A stretch of 64,000 nucleotides of DNA from Helicobacter sp. MIT 21-1697 (lineage in GTDB: Bacteria > Campylobacterota > Campylobacteria > Campylobacterales > Helicobacteraceae). Where the stretch lies: assembly GCF_026241255.1 (NCBI RefSeq), contig NZ_JAPHNC010000003.1:124001-188000 (forward strand), given 5' to 3'. Made by a program: the position numbers and the translations under genes. The notes under the pieces were generated by a model, which ran no database searches, had not been told where the DNA came from, and worked only from the letters and a program-made list of their open reading frames with translations. This document shows positions 54,823-63,783 of this stretch, one piece after another (the first letter of the stretch is position 1; every line of letters starts with the position of its first letter).

Positions 54823-55455
54823 ATGACAACGACTACACAATTCATTGCAAAACAGGGTTGGTTGGGTGCAATAGTGTTATTTGTGGCATTTGTATTAAGT
54901 GTGTGGCTTGATTGGAGTGTCTGTGCATTTGTGCTGTTTGTGGGACTTGTTTTATGGCTTGTGATGTTTCGTAATCCTGAAAGGATTCCACATATTGATG
55001 AGAATAATGCTTTTGTTTCGCCAGTAGATGGTATTGTACGTGATATGAGTTATAACAATGATGAAATGCATATTCTTATTGAGACAGGTTTTATTGATGT
55101 GGGTCTTATACGAGCACCTTGTGATATTGTAGAAGGACAATATAGCGAAAAAAAAGGATTGTCGCTAGTGTGCTGTGCCAAAGATAAATGCAAAGAGCTC
55201 AATGCCACAATGCGCTTTGAAAGTCTCAAGGAGAGAACATTTTATATGGAGTTTTATCCGATTTTCTTTTCCTCTCACCATCTATTTGCACAGAATAATT
55301 TAAGTGTCGGGGATCGTATAGGTTTTATGAAAGCAGGTATGACACGTATTGTTATTCCACAAAAGAAAGCTTCTGTGGAATTTGAATCAAAAGTGAGTAT
55401 CGGTGATAAGGTATGTGCGCTCCAAAGTGTAATAGGATATATTTATGAAGTTTAA
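54823..55455 (+). CDS. Phosphatidylserine decarboxylase-like protein lacking the self-cleavage serine
   Basis: 210 residues: two N-terminal membrane helices (about 10-50) and a Psd-like beta domain with FRNPERIPHIDENNAFVSPVDG, IETGFIDVGLIRAPCDIVEGQYS and GDRIGFMKAGMTRIVIPQ. True short-form decarboxylases have a Gly-Ser in this last position, where the chain cuts to make the pyruvoyl group; here AGM replaces it. The protein is therefore probably not a normal decarboxylase, although it precedes pssA and overlaps it by 11 bases. AAGGAGGG precedes the ATG. H. pylori has an unnamed gene at the same place. Confidence 0.8.
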   Translation: MTTTTQFIAKQGWLGAIVLFVAFVLSVWLDWSVCAFVLFVGLVLWLVMFRNPERIPHIDENNAFVSPVDGIVRDMSYNNDEMHILIETGFIDVGLIRAPCDIVEGQYSEKKGLSLVCCAKDKCKELNATMRFESLKERTFYMEFYPIFFSSHHLFAQNNLSVGDRIGFMKAGMTRIVIPQKKASVEFESKVSIGDKVCALQSVIGYIYEV

Positions 55456-56167
55456 TCCACTTTTCATCTTGCCTAATCTTTTTACTGCAGGAAGTATCTT
55501 TTTGGGAGTTTTGAGCGTGATTTATGCCTCAAAAGGGAAATTTGAAATAGCGTGTTGGCTGATTTTAATTTCAATGATATTAGATGGATTTGATGGTAGA
55601 GTTGCGCGACTTACAAATACCGCAAGTAAGTTTGGTGTAGAGTTTGATTCTCTAGCAGATGTAGTAGCATTTGGTGTGGCTCCAGCAATGCTTTTGTATT
55701 TTTATATTGGTATGGATTATGGGCGTTTGGGTATGAGTGTCCCAGCTATTTTTGTTATCTTTGGTGCAGTGCGTTTGGCACGTTTTAATATCACTTCAAG
55801 TTCAGAGCCAAATTTTTTTATTGGGTTGCCTATCCCTTCAGCTGCTGTAATTGTAATGCTTTGGGTGCTTATTGACTTACAATATGGATTTATAAAAGCC
55901 TATGGGTATGAATATATAATGTTAGGCGGAAGTTTTATTATCAGTATCTTGATGGTGAGCAATATTCGCTATCCGAGTTTTAAGAAGATTAAGTGGAATT
56001 TTAAATCTTTTATTGCGGTGATTTTATTGCTTGGCATTATTTATATTTATCCGCAAGAAACACTATGTGCGTTGATGAGTGGATATGTGGTATATGGTAT
56101 TGTGCGTTGGATTATTATTACAATACGTTTTAGTATAAAGTCTAACCATAAGGACAAAAATCCATAA
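55445..56167 (+). CDS. pssA: CDP-diacylglycerol-serine O-phosphatidyltransferase
   Basis: 240-residue inner-membrane enzyme that makes phosphatidylserine. The CDP-alcohol phosphotransferase motif is complete: DGFDGRVARLTNTASKFG then VEFDSLADVVAFG (the DGxxAR-x8-G-x3-D-x3-D pattern). About six further hydrophobic segments follow. The ATG lies within the end of the psd-like gene. Confidence 0.95.
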   Translation: MKFNPLFILPNLFTAGSIFLGVLSVIYASKGKFEIACWLILISMILDGFDGRVARLTNTASKFGVEFDSLADVVAFGVAPAMLLYFYIGMDYGRLGMSVPAIFVIFGAVRLARFNITSSSEPNFFIGLPIPSAAVIVMLWVLIDLQYGFIKAYGYEYIMLGGSFIISILMVSNIRYPSFKKIKWNFKSFIAVILLLGIIYIYPQETLCALMSGYVVYGIVRWIIITIRFSIKSNHKDKNP

Positions 56168-56225
56168 AGTTAGATTTAGTGATTTTGTGCTAAACTAAGC
56201 TATTTTTCAAATTTGAGGTGTGATT

Positions 56226-57191
56226 ATGTCTAAAACAAGTATGTCAAATATTGACCAAGTAACAAGTCTCCACAAGAATAATGAACTTCAGCTCCTTTGT
56301 TTTCGCCTAGAAAAGGGAAGAGATTTATATGCTGTCAATGTTTTTAAGATTCGTGAAGTGATTAAATATAGTGGTGCGCTCACTGTGGTTACACACGAGA
56401 ATAATAGCCTTGTGGAAGGGCTTATCACCATTCGTGAATTAACTATCCCACTCATTGATATGCGCAAATGGTTTTTTTATGATAGCAATAATAAAAGTAA
56501 AAATTTGCGTGATTATGGGGTAAAACGAGCAGCGGGCGAAGAGGATATTATTATGATTTGTGAGTTTTCGCGTTGGACGATAGGAGTTAGAATCTACGAA
56601 GCAGATAGGATTCTTAACAAAAAATGGACTGAAATAGAACAAGGTGTGGGTATTGGAGGAGGCGGACATAATGGCAAACTCGTAAGTCGCACACGTTATT
56701 TTGATGGACGCTTAGTGCAAGTAGTGGATATTGAAAAGATGCTTATTGATGTGTTTCCGTGGATTGAAAAAGATAAAGAAGAAGGGATTGCTAAAATTTC
56801 TCAAGTAGAAACAACAAAGAGCATTCTTCTTGCCGATGATAGCCCCACGGTGCTACGCACAATGCAGCTTATTCTCAATAAGCTTGGTGTGGTGCATCAC
56901 GATTTTATCAATGGCAAACACTTACTTGATTATCTTTTCGCACCTACCACAGATATTAATTCTATTGGTATGATTATTACCGACCTTGAAATGCCTGAAG
57001 CAAGTGGTTTTGAAGTTATTAAACAAGTGAAAGCAAATCCTGCTACGGCACATTTGCCTATCGTGGTAAATTCATCTATGAGTGGGAGTAGCAATGAAGA
57101 TATGGCGCGTTCGCTTAACGCTGATGAGTTTATCTCTAAATCTAATCCTGTGGAAATTGAAGCTGCAGTAAGGCGCTTTGCCCTCAAATAA
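56226..57191 (+). CDS. cheV1: Chemotaxis coupling protein CheV (CheW-receiver fusion)
   Basis: 321 residues. N-terminal CheW-like domain (LLCFRLEKGRDLYAVNVFKIREVI; LVEGLITIRELTIPLIDMRKWFF) that docks receptors with CheA, and C-terminal receiver domain (ILLADDSPTVLRTMQLILNKLG; phosphoacceptor Asp in MIITDLEMPEASGF; Lys in EFISKSNPVE). The length and the following nspC gene match H. pylori CheV1 (HP0019-HP0020). ATG 56226 gives that length; GTG 56220 is also in frame. Confidence 0.93.
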   Translation: MSKTSMSNIDQVTSLHKNNELQLLCFRLEKGRDLYAVNVFKIREVIKYSGALTVVTHENNSLVEGLITIRELTIPLIDMRKWFFYDSNNKSKNLRDYGVKRAAGEEDIIMICEFSRWTIGVRIYEADRILNKKWTEIEQGVGIGGGGHNGKLVSRTRYFDGRLVQVVDIEKMLIDVFPWIEKDKEEGIAKISQVETTKSILLADDSPTVLRTMQLILNKLGVVHHDFINGKHLLDYLFAPTTDINSIGMIITDLEMPEASGFEVIKQVKANPATAHLPIVVNSSMSGSSNEDMARSLNADEFISKSNPVEIEAAVRRFALK

Positions 57192-57192
57192 A

Positions 57193-58413
57193 ATGCGCCA
57201 ACTCTCTACACTTTTTGCTCTCCCCTCTCCTGCATATGTGCTTGAGGAGGAGAGGCTTAATGCGAATCTTGCTCTTTTAGATTCTATCCAGCGGCAAAGT
57301 GGTGCAAAAATACTCTTAGCACTCAAAGGTTATGCTTTTTGGCGCGTGTTTGGGCATCTTAAAAAAACTCTAAGTGGTAGCACAGCAAGTGGGCTGTATG
57401 AAGCGAGATTAGGATATGAAGAGATAGGCGGTAGGAGTGAGGGTAAAGAAGTATGTGTGTTTTCTCCTGCATATAAAGAAGCAGAATTTGAAAGTATTTT
57501 ACATTATGCTACACATATTATTTTTAATTCTTTTGCCCAGTGGCAGAGATTTAAATCTCTTATAGAATCCAAAAATACAATGCTTAAGGCAGATTCTCAA
57601 TCGCCAATTGAGGTGGGATTACGCGTAAATCCGCTTTATAGTGAGGTAGAACCGCGCATTTATAACCCTTGCGTTGCTGGCTCTCGCTTGGGTATTACAC
57701 CTGATGAGTTCCAAAAAGGCGTAGCGCGTTATGGATTAGATGGTATAAGTGGATTGCATTTTCATACACATTGTGAGCAAGATAGCACTGCACTTGCTCG
57801 CACATTGCCACATTTTGAAAAATATTTTGGCACATATATTCAAGAGAAAAAATGGGTTAATTTTGGCGGTGGTCATCACATTACAAGAGCGGATTATGAT
57901 TGTGATTTGCTGATAAAGCTTATTTGTGATTTTAAAAGGCGTTATAATGATATAGAGGTATTTTTAGAACCCGGTGAAGCAGTGGGGTGGCAAGTGGGAT
58001 TTTTAATTGGTGAGGTCATAGATATTGTGCAAAATGAAATATCAGTGGCTATACTTGATGTGAGTGCTGCGGCACATATGCCTGATTGTCTTGAAATGCC
58101 TTATCGCCCTTCTCTTACAAAGCTCTCCAAGCAAACAGGTTTAGAATCTGATAAAGGTGAGGGCAAAGGTATTTATACTTATCGCTTAGGTGGTCCAACT
58201 TGTTTGGCAGGAGATGTAATGGGCGATTATAGTTTTGATACACCCTTGTGTGTAGGGGATAGAGTGATTTTTGAGGATATGCTACATTATACAATTGTCA
58301 AAAATAATACTTTTAATGGTGTGCCACTCCCTTCTCTTGGCGTGCTTGATGCTCAAGGAGTATGGACATTACTTAAGAGCTTTGGCTATGAAGATTACAA
58401 ACAGAGAAACTAA
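57193..58413 (+). CDS. nspC: Carboxynorspermidine decarboxylase
   Basis: 406-residue PLP enzyme of the alanine-racemase fold that makes spermidine or norspermidine from the carboxy form, in the alternative polyamine route used by Campylobacterota. PLP lysine in ILLALKGYAFW, ISGLHFHTHCEQ, NFGGGHHITRADYD, EPGEAVGW and the partner-site LGGPTCLAGDVMGDY. The start ATG is one base past the cheV stop. Confidence 0.95.
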   Translation: MRQLSTLFALPSPAYVLEEERLNANLALLDSIQRQSGAKILLALKGYAFWRVFGHLKKTLSGSTASGLYEARLGYEEIGGRSEGKEVCVFSPAYKEAEFESILHYATHIIFNSFAQWQRFKSLIESKNTMLKADSQSPIEVGLRVNPLYSEVEPRIYNPCVAGSRLGITPDEFQKGVARYGLDGISGLHFHTHCEQDSTALARTLPHFEKYFGTYIQEKKWVNFGGGHHITRADYDCDLLIKLICDFKRRYNDIEVFLEPGEAVGWQVGFLIGEVIDIVQNEISVAILDVSAAAHMPDCLEMPYRPSLTKLSKQTGLESDKGEGKGIYTYRLGGPTCLAGDVMGDYSFDTPLCVGDRVIFEDMLHYTIVKNNTFNGVPLPSLGVLDAQGVWTLLKSFGYEDYKQRN

Positions 58414-59400
58414 ATGATAGAATTTAATAATCTCCTTATGCTTGCCCCTCTCGCAGGATATACAGATTTACCTTTTCGTAGCGTAGTTAAAAGCTTTGGT
58501 GTGGATATAACTGTGAGTGAAATGATAAGCTCTCACGCCCTTGTGTATAATAATGTGCGCACACTTAAAATGATTGAAAAATCTCCCGAAGAGCAACCTT
58601 ATAGTGTGCAGATTTCAGGCTCAAAGGAAGAAGTGATTACAAGGGCAGTAGAGATTCTCAATGCACAAAAGGGTATTGATGTCATTGATTTAAATTGTGG
58701 TTGTCCTGCTCCAAAGGTGGCAAATCACGGCAATGGTAGCGGTTTGCTTAAAGACTTGCATTTGCTTGTCAAAATTGCCAATCTCATTAAAGATAAGGCT
58801 ACCACACCTTATACAAGTCTCAAGGTGCGCTTAGGATTTGATAAAAAGATTCCCAATGAAATAGCACAAGCTCTTAAAGATGTAAAGTCTGATTTTGTGG
58901 TGATACACGGGAGAACGCGTGCAGATGGTTACAAAAAGGAGCGTATTGATTATGATGCGATTGCTACGATTAAAAGCCAAATATCATTGCCTGTGATTGC
59001 TAATGGTGAGATTGATAGTGTTTCTAAAGCACAAAAAGTCCTCTCTCACACAGGAGCAAATGGGGTAATGATAGGCAGAGCAGCTCTTACTTCGCCTTGG
59101 ATTTTTTGGCAGATTAAAAATCAGACACAAGATATTCCACCTATTATTAAAAAAGAACTTGTTTTGAAGCATTTTAAAAAAATGGTAGAATTTTATGGTG
59201 AGCGTGGAGCGATTATGTTTCGTAAGAATCTCCACGCCTATGCTAAAGGACACGAGGGGGCGAGTGTGTTTAGAAATGTGATTAATAATGTGAGTGATGT
59301 TCATAGCATTACGCAGTATATAGAGGAGTTTTTCGTATCTAATGAAATCATAACGCATAAGTTTCCCCAGCTCGTGCATTTAAACAAAAGGACAAGCTAG
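58414..59400 (+). CDS. dus: tRNA-dihydrouridine synthase (DusB-like)
   Basis: 328-residue FMN enzyme reducing uridines in tRNA loops. MLAPLAGYTDLPFRSVVKSFG, SVQISGSKEEVI, active-site Cys in LNCGCPAPKV, SLKVRLGFDKK, VVIHGRTRADGY and GVMIGRAALTSPWIFWQI are family motifs. Start abuts the nspC stop (TAA-ATG). Which uridine it modifies is not determined. Confidence 0.93.
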   Translation: MIEFNNLLMLAPLAGYTDLPFRSVVKSFGVDITVSEMISSHALVYNNVRTLKMIEKSPEEQPYSVQISGSKEEVITRAVEILNAQKGIDVIDLNCGCPAPKVANHGNGSGLLKDLHLLVKIANLIKDKATTPYTSLKVRLGFDKKIPNEIAQALKDVKSDFVVIHGRTRADGYKKERIDYDAIATIKSQISLPVIANGEIDSVSKAQKVLSHTGANGVMIGRAALTSPWIFWQIKNQTQDIPPIIKKELVLKHFKKMVEFYGERGAIMFRKNLHAYAKGHEGASVFRNVINNVSDVHSITQYIEEFFVSNEIITHKFPQLVHLNKRTS

Positions 59401-60168
59401 ATGAAGTTGCAGAATCGTATTGTTCAATGCTGTTTGGTTTTGGTTATGGTAACAATGTGTGCAAAGGCAAATGAGCAAGATGAGATTTTACAAAATAATG
59501 TTGAGGAAACCCAAAGTATGCAAGAGAGTGCTCTAATCAAAGGCATACGAGCAGCTGATACTGATTTTTATCAAGGTGTAGTGCTATGGGTAAAAAATAT
59601 TGATGATGCAAGTGTATTTCTTAAAAAAGCTTGCGATGCTAGACACCCCGGGGCGTGCTTGTATTTAGGGAATTATTATGAAGCCAAATCGCAAAATAAG
59701 CAAGATTTACAACATAATCTTACAGAATCTGTGCATTATTACAAACTTGGCTATGATAATAGCCTAGAAGCTTGTAGAGAGGGAGCAATAGAATGGTGTG
59801 CTATACAAGCAGTGGCACTTATTGATGGACGCGGTGTAGAAAAAGATGTGGCAAAAGGTTTAGAATATTTAGAGATTATGTGTAAGCGCGATATAGAGAG
59901 TGCTTGTTCAATGCTGGGCTCATATTATTTTTATGGTGTGAATGTGCAAAAAGATTTAGATAAAGCAAGAGAATTTAATCAAAAGGCTTTAGAGTTAGAT
60001 TCTAAAGCGTGTGATGAACGCAGAATGTATGCGTGTGTCTTAAGTGCGGAGATTTATCAGCAGGGATTAAGTGTGCCTCAAGATTTGAGTAAAGCAAAAG
60101 ATTATTATCATCGTGCGTGTAGTTTGCACAACCAATTTGCCTGCGACTATGTGCAAAAATTAAAATAA
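59401..60168 (+). CDS. Secreted Sel1-repeat, cysteine-rich protein (Hcp-like)
   Basis: 255-residue secreted protein with a signal peptide (about 1-23, VQCCLVLVMVTMCAKA). Several alpha/alpha Sel1-like repeats follow with the paired cysteines of Helicobacter cysteine-rich proteins: LKKACDARHPGACLYLGNYYEA, CKRDIESACSMLGSYYFYG, RRMYACVLSAEIYQQG, YHRACSLHNQFACDYV. Hcp proteins are periplasmic or secreted and can be immunogenic; some bind beta-lactams. The start abuts the dus stop. Confidence 0.9.
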   Translation: MKLQNRIVQCCLVLVMVTMCAKANEQDEILQNNVEETQSMQESALIKGIRAADTDFYQGVVLWVKNIDDASVFLKKACDARHPGACLYLGNYYEAKSQNKQDLQHNLTESVHYYKLGYDNSLEACREGAIEWCAIQAVALIDGRGVEKDVAKGLEYLEIMCKRDIESACSMLGSYYFYGVNVQKDLDKAREFNQKALELDSKACDERRMYACVLSAEIYQQGLSVPQDLSKAKDYYHRACSLHNQFACDYVQKLK

Positions 60169-60175
60169 GATTGTT

Positions 60176-61184
60176 TTAAGGTATTTGTGTGCCCCAAATA
60201 TCATCAAATTTTATCCAATCAGGAAATAAATGATGTGGCAAATAAGAGTGTGGATTGTAGCTAAAACGTGCTGGTGCGCAAATAAGTTTAGAGGGATTAT
60301 TAATAAGAAAAGCTGCCCAATAGCTAAAAGTGGAGTTTGCCATAATGCCATTTTGACAACTTCGCATAAGTGTGAGGTCTTCTATTGCATTACCCTCATC
60401 ATTACCTTCTATAAATACAAATTCTACTTGGCGATAAAGGATAGAATCCAAGCATTGTGTGAAATGTTGCTTACACCAAAGTATATCATCGCTAAAAACA
60501 AATACTATCGGACGAGAAACTTTCTTTATAAGCTCCTTAAGTGCAGCATTATAATAGGCGCTGCCAAGTTTGATAAATGTCCAATGTTTATCTAAATAAT
60601 AATCTCCTCTGCGAATGTGTAAAAACGCAGAGTTTGGTGTGGAAATAATGTGTTTTTGTAGGATTTGTGTGTGCTCACTCAAAAAAAGTGGTGTAAATTC
60701 TTTGCGAAGTATGCTCTCTATCTCTGAAAAATATTCACGATGAGTAAAAAATCCTTCAAAATATGTGCGCGAGCAAAATTGTTTATGAGCGCAAAATTGT
60801 GCCATAAGCTCGGGAGATTCATAAGTTATAAGGGGTTTGGTTAATATTTTTGTCAAAGTTGGATAAAAGAAGCGTAGGCGAGAGTAAATCTTTGCAAGAA
60901 TCAAATCATAATAATTTTTACTATATGGTTTTGGGAGGCAAAATCGCAAAATAGGCAAAGAGATTGCAAAGCGCGTTAATTCAAGATTACGAATATGTGT
61001 TTTCGCCCCCCCCCCCGTTTATTTTTGCTTTTTGTAAAGAAAAAAGATGAGGTTGCAAGTCTGAATATTTGGTATATCCCCACGCTGCATCAAGCGCAAC
61101 TTCATATCCACGATGAGCCAAAGTGCGTGCAAATGCGTATTGGAACATTTGATTTCCCAATCCCCCTTGTAGCAATACTTTCAT
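60176..61184 (-). pseudogene. Alpha-1,2-fucosyltransferase (GT11), phase-OFF at a G11 tract
   Basis: From ATG 61184 (AAAGGAG upstream) the protein begins MKVLLQGGLGNQMFQYAFA, the GDP-fucose GT11 signature. After 56 codons a G11 run (minus strand) leads to a stop 11 codons later. The other frame continues to 60176 with HIRRGDYY, FVFSDDILWC and MANSTFSYWAAFLI, the remaining GT11 motifs. G10 or G13 would restore about 335 residues. In H. pylori the equivalent FutC makes the H/Lewis-type fucose cap of LPS and is also switched by homopolymer slippage, so this is a contingency gene, OFF here. Confidence 0.9.
61006..61016 (-). repeat. C11/G11 phase-variation tract in the fucosyltransferase gene
   Basis: Eleven C on the + strand, G11 in the coding direction. 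The correct frame needs 10 or 13. Confidence 0.88.
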
Positions 61185-61203
61185 AACCTATCTCCTTTGG
61201 CTT

Positions 61204-61256
61204 ATTATAGGGGCAAATTATATCAAAAATCTGTTTTTTTTTTTTTTTGATATAAT
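61204..61256. promoter_or_regulatory. Divergent promoters sharing a T15 tract
   Basis: T15 (61234-61248) is followed two bases later by TATAAT (61251-61256) reading right into the DUF285 lipoprotein gene. On the other strand TATAAT boxes at 61222-61217 and 61209-61204 read into the fucosyltransferase, with the tract in the -35 region of the first. One length-variable tract thus touches both promoters. Confidence 0.6.
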
Positions 61257-61298
61257 CCAATGCCAATTCAGGGATTTTATGTAATAAATGGAGGATGA

Positions 61299-62192
61299 AT
61301 GAACAAACTTTTATATCTAATGATGTGTGTCATAATGGTATTTATAAGTAATGGTTGCGAGGATTCCCAAAAAACAAAGTATAAATACCACCCAAAAGAT
61401 AGAGCGGAGTTGGTAGAGCTGCTTAACAAAACAGATGCCATTCATTTAAGCGAGATTGATACAAGTGCTATTACCGATATGAGTTATCTTTTTTCACGCT
61501 TTAGCACAGAGCAATGCCACGATTTATTTGCAGAGTATTTTAAATTTATAGAATCTTTTGTGATTATCACCACTATGGAGCAAGCTGCTCAAAAAGGGGA
61601 TAAGTGGATTCCCACAGAAGCAGATAAGCAGGCTATGAAAGATTATCTCATAGCACAATGGGAGACAGAGAGGGAGAAGTGCGTTCATAATGTCAGAGGG
61701 AGAACAGATTTTAGTGGGATAGAATCGTGGAATGTAGCTAATGTCAAGGATATGAGTTATATGTTTGGGGGTGTGGAGAACTTTAATGAGCCTTTGGGCA
61801 AATGGAATGTAAGCAGGGTGCAAAATATGCGCGGTATGTTTGTTAAAACTGCATTTAACCAAGATATACAATCGTGGGATACTTCAAATGTGGAGAATAT
61901 GAATGCGATGTTTGCAAGAAGTGCGTTTAATCAGCCGCTCAATGGCTGGAATGTGAGTAAAGTTAAGGATATGTCTTTAATGTTTTATGAAACATCGCAT
62001 TTCAATCAACCTTTGAATGATTGGGATATTTCACAAGTAGAGGATATGAACTTTATGTTTCAAGAGAGCAAGGTTTTTTATCAAAACCTTGCGAGTTGGG
62101 GCGAGAAGCTTAATCCTCAAGTGCGGACATATTTGATGTTTGAGGATTCGCCTTTGCAATCAAACCCACCCAAATGGTATAAAAGGATATAA
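61299..62192 (+). CDS. BspA-like/DUF285 repeat lipoprotein
   Basis: 297 residues. A lipoprotein-like signal ends at about Cys20 (MVFISNGCED). The body carries 23-25-residue DUF285 (BspA-like) repeats of the form W-N-V-S-x-V-x-x-M-x-x-MF: ESWNVANVKDMSYMF, GKWNVSRVQNMRGMF, QSWDTSNVENMNAMF, NGWNVSKVKDMSLMF, NDWDISQVEDMNFMF. A non-repeat insert of about 70 residues interrupts the first unit. Such repeats occur in surface adhesins of mucosal bacteria and protists. Its promoter abuts the T15 tract. A likely surface protein; binding partner unknown. Confidence 0.87.
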   Translation: MNKLLYLMMCVIMVFISNGCEDSQKTKYKYHPKDRAELVELLNKTDAIHLSEIDTSAITDMSYLFSRFSTEQCHDLFAEYFKFIESFVIITTMEQAAQKGDKWIPTEADKQAMKDYLIAQWETEREKCVHNVRGRTDFSGIESWNVANVKDMSYMFGGVENFNEPLGKWNVSRVQNMRGMFVKTAFNQDIQSWDTSNVENMNAMFARSAFNQPLNGWNVSKVKDMSLMFYETSHFNQPLNDWDISQVEDMNFMFQESKVFYQNLASWGEKLNPQVRTYLMFEDSPLQSNPPKWYKRI

Positions 62193-62215
62193 AAAGCACA
62201 TTTAGAGCAGCAAAT

Positions 62216-62338
62216 ATGTGTTTAGATTCTATAAAAGTGCGAGAATCTAAGATGATGACACTGCATTTTGATGGTATATATCGTGCTACCCATATTGGAG
62301 AATGCGAAACTTTAGATTTTCCTCACTCACAGCCCTAA
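62216..62338 (+). CDS. Possible 40-residue peptide (weak)
   Basis: An ATG-to-TAA frame of 41 codons (MCLDSIKVRESKMMTLHFDG at the start) lies in the gap after the DUF285 gene and overlaps the transporter stop. There is only AGAGCAG upstream and no recognised family. It may be a gene remnant or chance. Confidence 0.2.
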   Translation: MCLDSIKVRESKMMTLHFDGIYRATHIGECETLDFPHSQP

Positions 62339-63724
62339 AGATGTAAAAATAAAATCTACCGCGTCCTGCCCTGTAAAAAACTTTATACTTACCGCTACAA
62401 GTATCATAATAGTAATAAGCGGTGCGATAAAGCGCATAATAATATGCCAAAATGCAAAGGCAGTGTTATTAAAAAAATGTGCGGTGTATTGTCGTAATTG
62501 AGCCTTTGGCACAGCCCAGCCGATAAATATAACTGCTAAAAGTCCCCCGAGCGTCATAATCACATTTGCAGAGAGAAATTCAACGCTATCCATAAGCGAC
62601 TTGCCACCAATAGTGAGATATTCTGCCATAGGTGTGCAAATGGAGCAAATGATAAGAAACCCAAGTGCGCTAATTGCCCCAGCAATGCTCCAAGTCGCTT
62701 TTGCTCTGCTCCAATGATAGGTTTCACACACATACATTACAGCAGGTTCAAGGAGCGAAATCGCAGAAGTAATCCCCGCAAAACTAAAGGCAATGAGGAA
62801 TAAACAAGCGATGGTATTGCCTAATATGCCAAGATGAGAGAGCATAACAGGCAAAGTTATAAAGATGAGTCCAGCACCTCCTCCTACTTCACCATTATAT
62901 TCATATACAAATGTAAAAATCATAAGTCCAGCCATAATGGCGATTAAAATCCCAGATAGCACTACCCAAAGTGCGCTTTTGAGGAGATTCTGATTGCTTT
63001 GAGAGGAGGCAGCATAAGTGATGATGATACCTACCCCGAGTGAGAGTGAGAAAAACACCTGCCCTAGAGAATCAATAAATACATTAAGTGTCAGCGCTTT
63101 TTTGGCTTCATTTATATCAAAGCTTAACATAAAATGCACAGCCTTACTAAAAGAATCCATACTCATCGCATAGAGTAATAAGACAAAAAATATAATAAAA
63201 AGAAGTGGAGTAAGGACAAGATTCAAAGCTTCAATGCCTTTTTTAACGCCGCGAGAGATAACCAATGCTGTGATGCCCATTACAAAAAACAAACCGAGCG
63301 TTTGTGGCACAAAGCCATTTGTATAGAGAGTGTTAAAGATTGTTTCAGAGGTGTGCATATCGTTAGGGAGGTTAAAGCTTACCATAAAGAGATAGTAAAA
63401 TACCCAGCCTAGCACGATGGCATAAAAAGATAAGATAATAGGACCGCCAATAAGCGTAAAACCAGCCAAACGCCATTTTTTATTTGGACTTGGGTCAAGA
63501 TTCTCATAGCTTTTAACAGCATTAGCGCCCCCCCCCTTGTTTCCAATAAGCATTTCTCCAATAAGCATTGCAATGCCAAGTGAGAGTGCTAAAAATAAAT
63601 ACAAAAGCACAAACGCCCCCCCGCCATTTGTCCCAGCAATGTAGGGAAAACGCCAAATATGTCCCAAGCCCACAGAGCTACCAAGTGCCGCGAGAATAAA
63701 ACCGATTTTGCTAAAATTACTCAT
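62327..63724 (-). CDS. Neurotransmitter:sodium symporter-family (SNF) transporter
   Basis: 465-residue inner-membrane Na+-coupled amino-acid or amine symporter with about 11-12 helices. The first helix has the family signature GSSVGLGHIWRFPYIAGTNGGGAFVLLYLF; next comes GIAMLIGEMLIGNKGGGANA, and helix 6 has SLGQVFFSLSLGVGIIITYAAS. The substrate cannot be named. A G9 tract (C9 on +) falls in the helix-2/3 loop (NKGGGANA) with the frame open, and a G7 run lies in the NGGGAF motif. It is preceded by a roughly 275-base region with little content. Confidence 0.9.
   Translation of the reverse strand: MSNFSKIGFILAALGSSVGLGHIWRFPYIAGTNGGGAFVLLYLFLALSLGIAMLIGEMLIGNKGGGANAVKSYENLDPSPNKKWRLAGFTLIGGPIILSFYAIVLGWVFYYLFMVSFNLPNDMHTSETIFNTLYTNGFVPQTLGLFFVMGITALVISRGVKKGIEALNLVLTPLLFIIFFVLLLYAMSMDSFSKAVHFMLSFDINEAKKALTLNVFIDSLGQVFFSLSLGVGIIITYAASSQSNQNLLKSALWVVLSGILIAIMAGLMIFTFVYEYNGEVGGGAGLIFITLPVMLSHLGILGNTIACLFLIAFSFAGITSAISLLEPAVMYVCETYHWSRAKATWSIAGAISALGFLIICSICTPMAEYLTIGGKSLMDSVEFLSANVIMTLGGLLAVIFIGWAVPKAQLRQYTAHFFNNTAFAFWHIIMRFIAPLITIMILVAVSIKFFTGQDAVDFIFTSLGL
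63528..63536 (-). repeat. C9/G9 tract in the symporter gene
   Basis: Nine C on the + strand encode KGGG in a cytoplasmic loop. The frame is open at this length; one-base slippage would truncate the protein near residue 65. Confidence 0.55.
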
Positions 63725-63783
63725 TGAATAAGCCTTTGTTAAAATGAATATTTTGTATAATTTTTATCTTATCACAAAATAAG

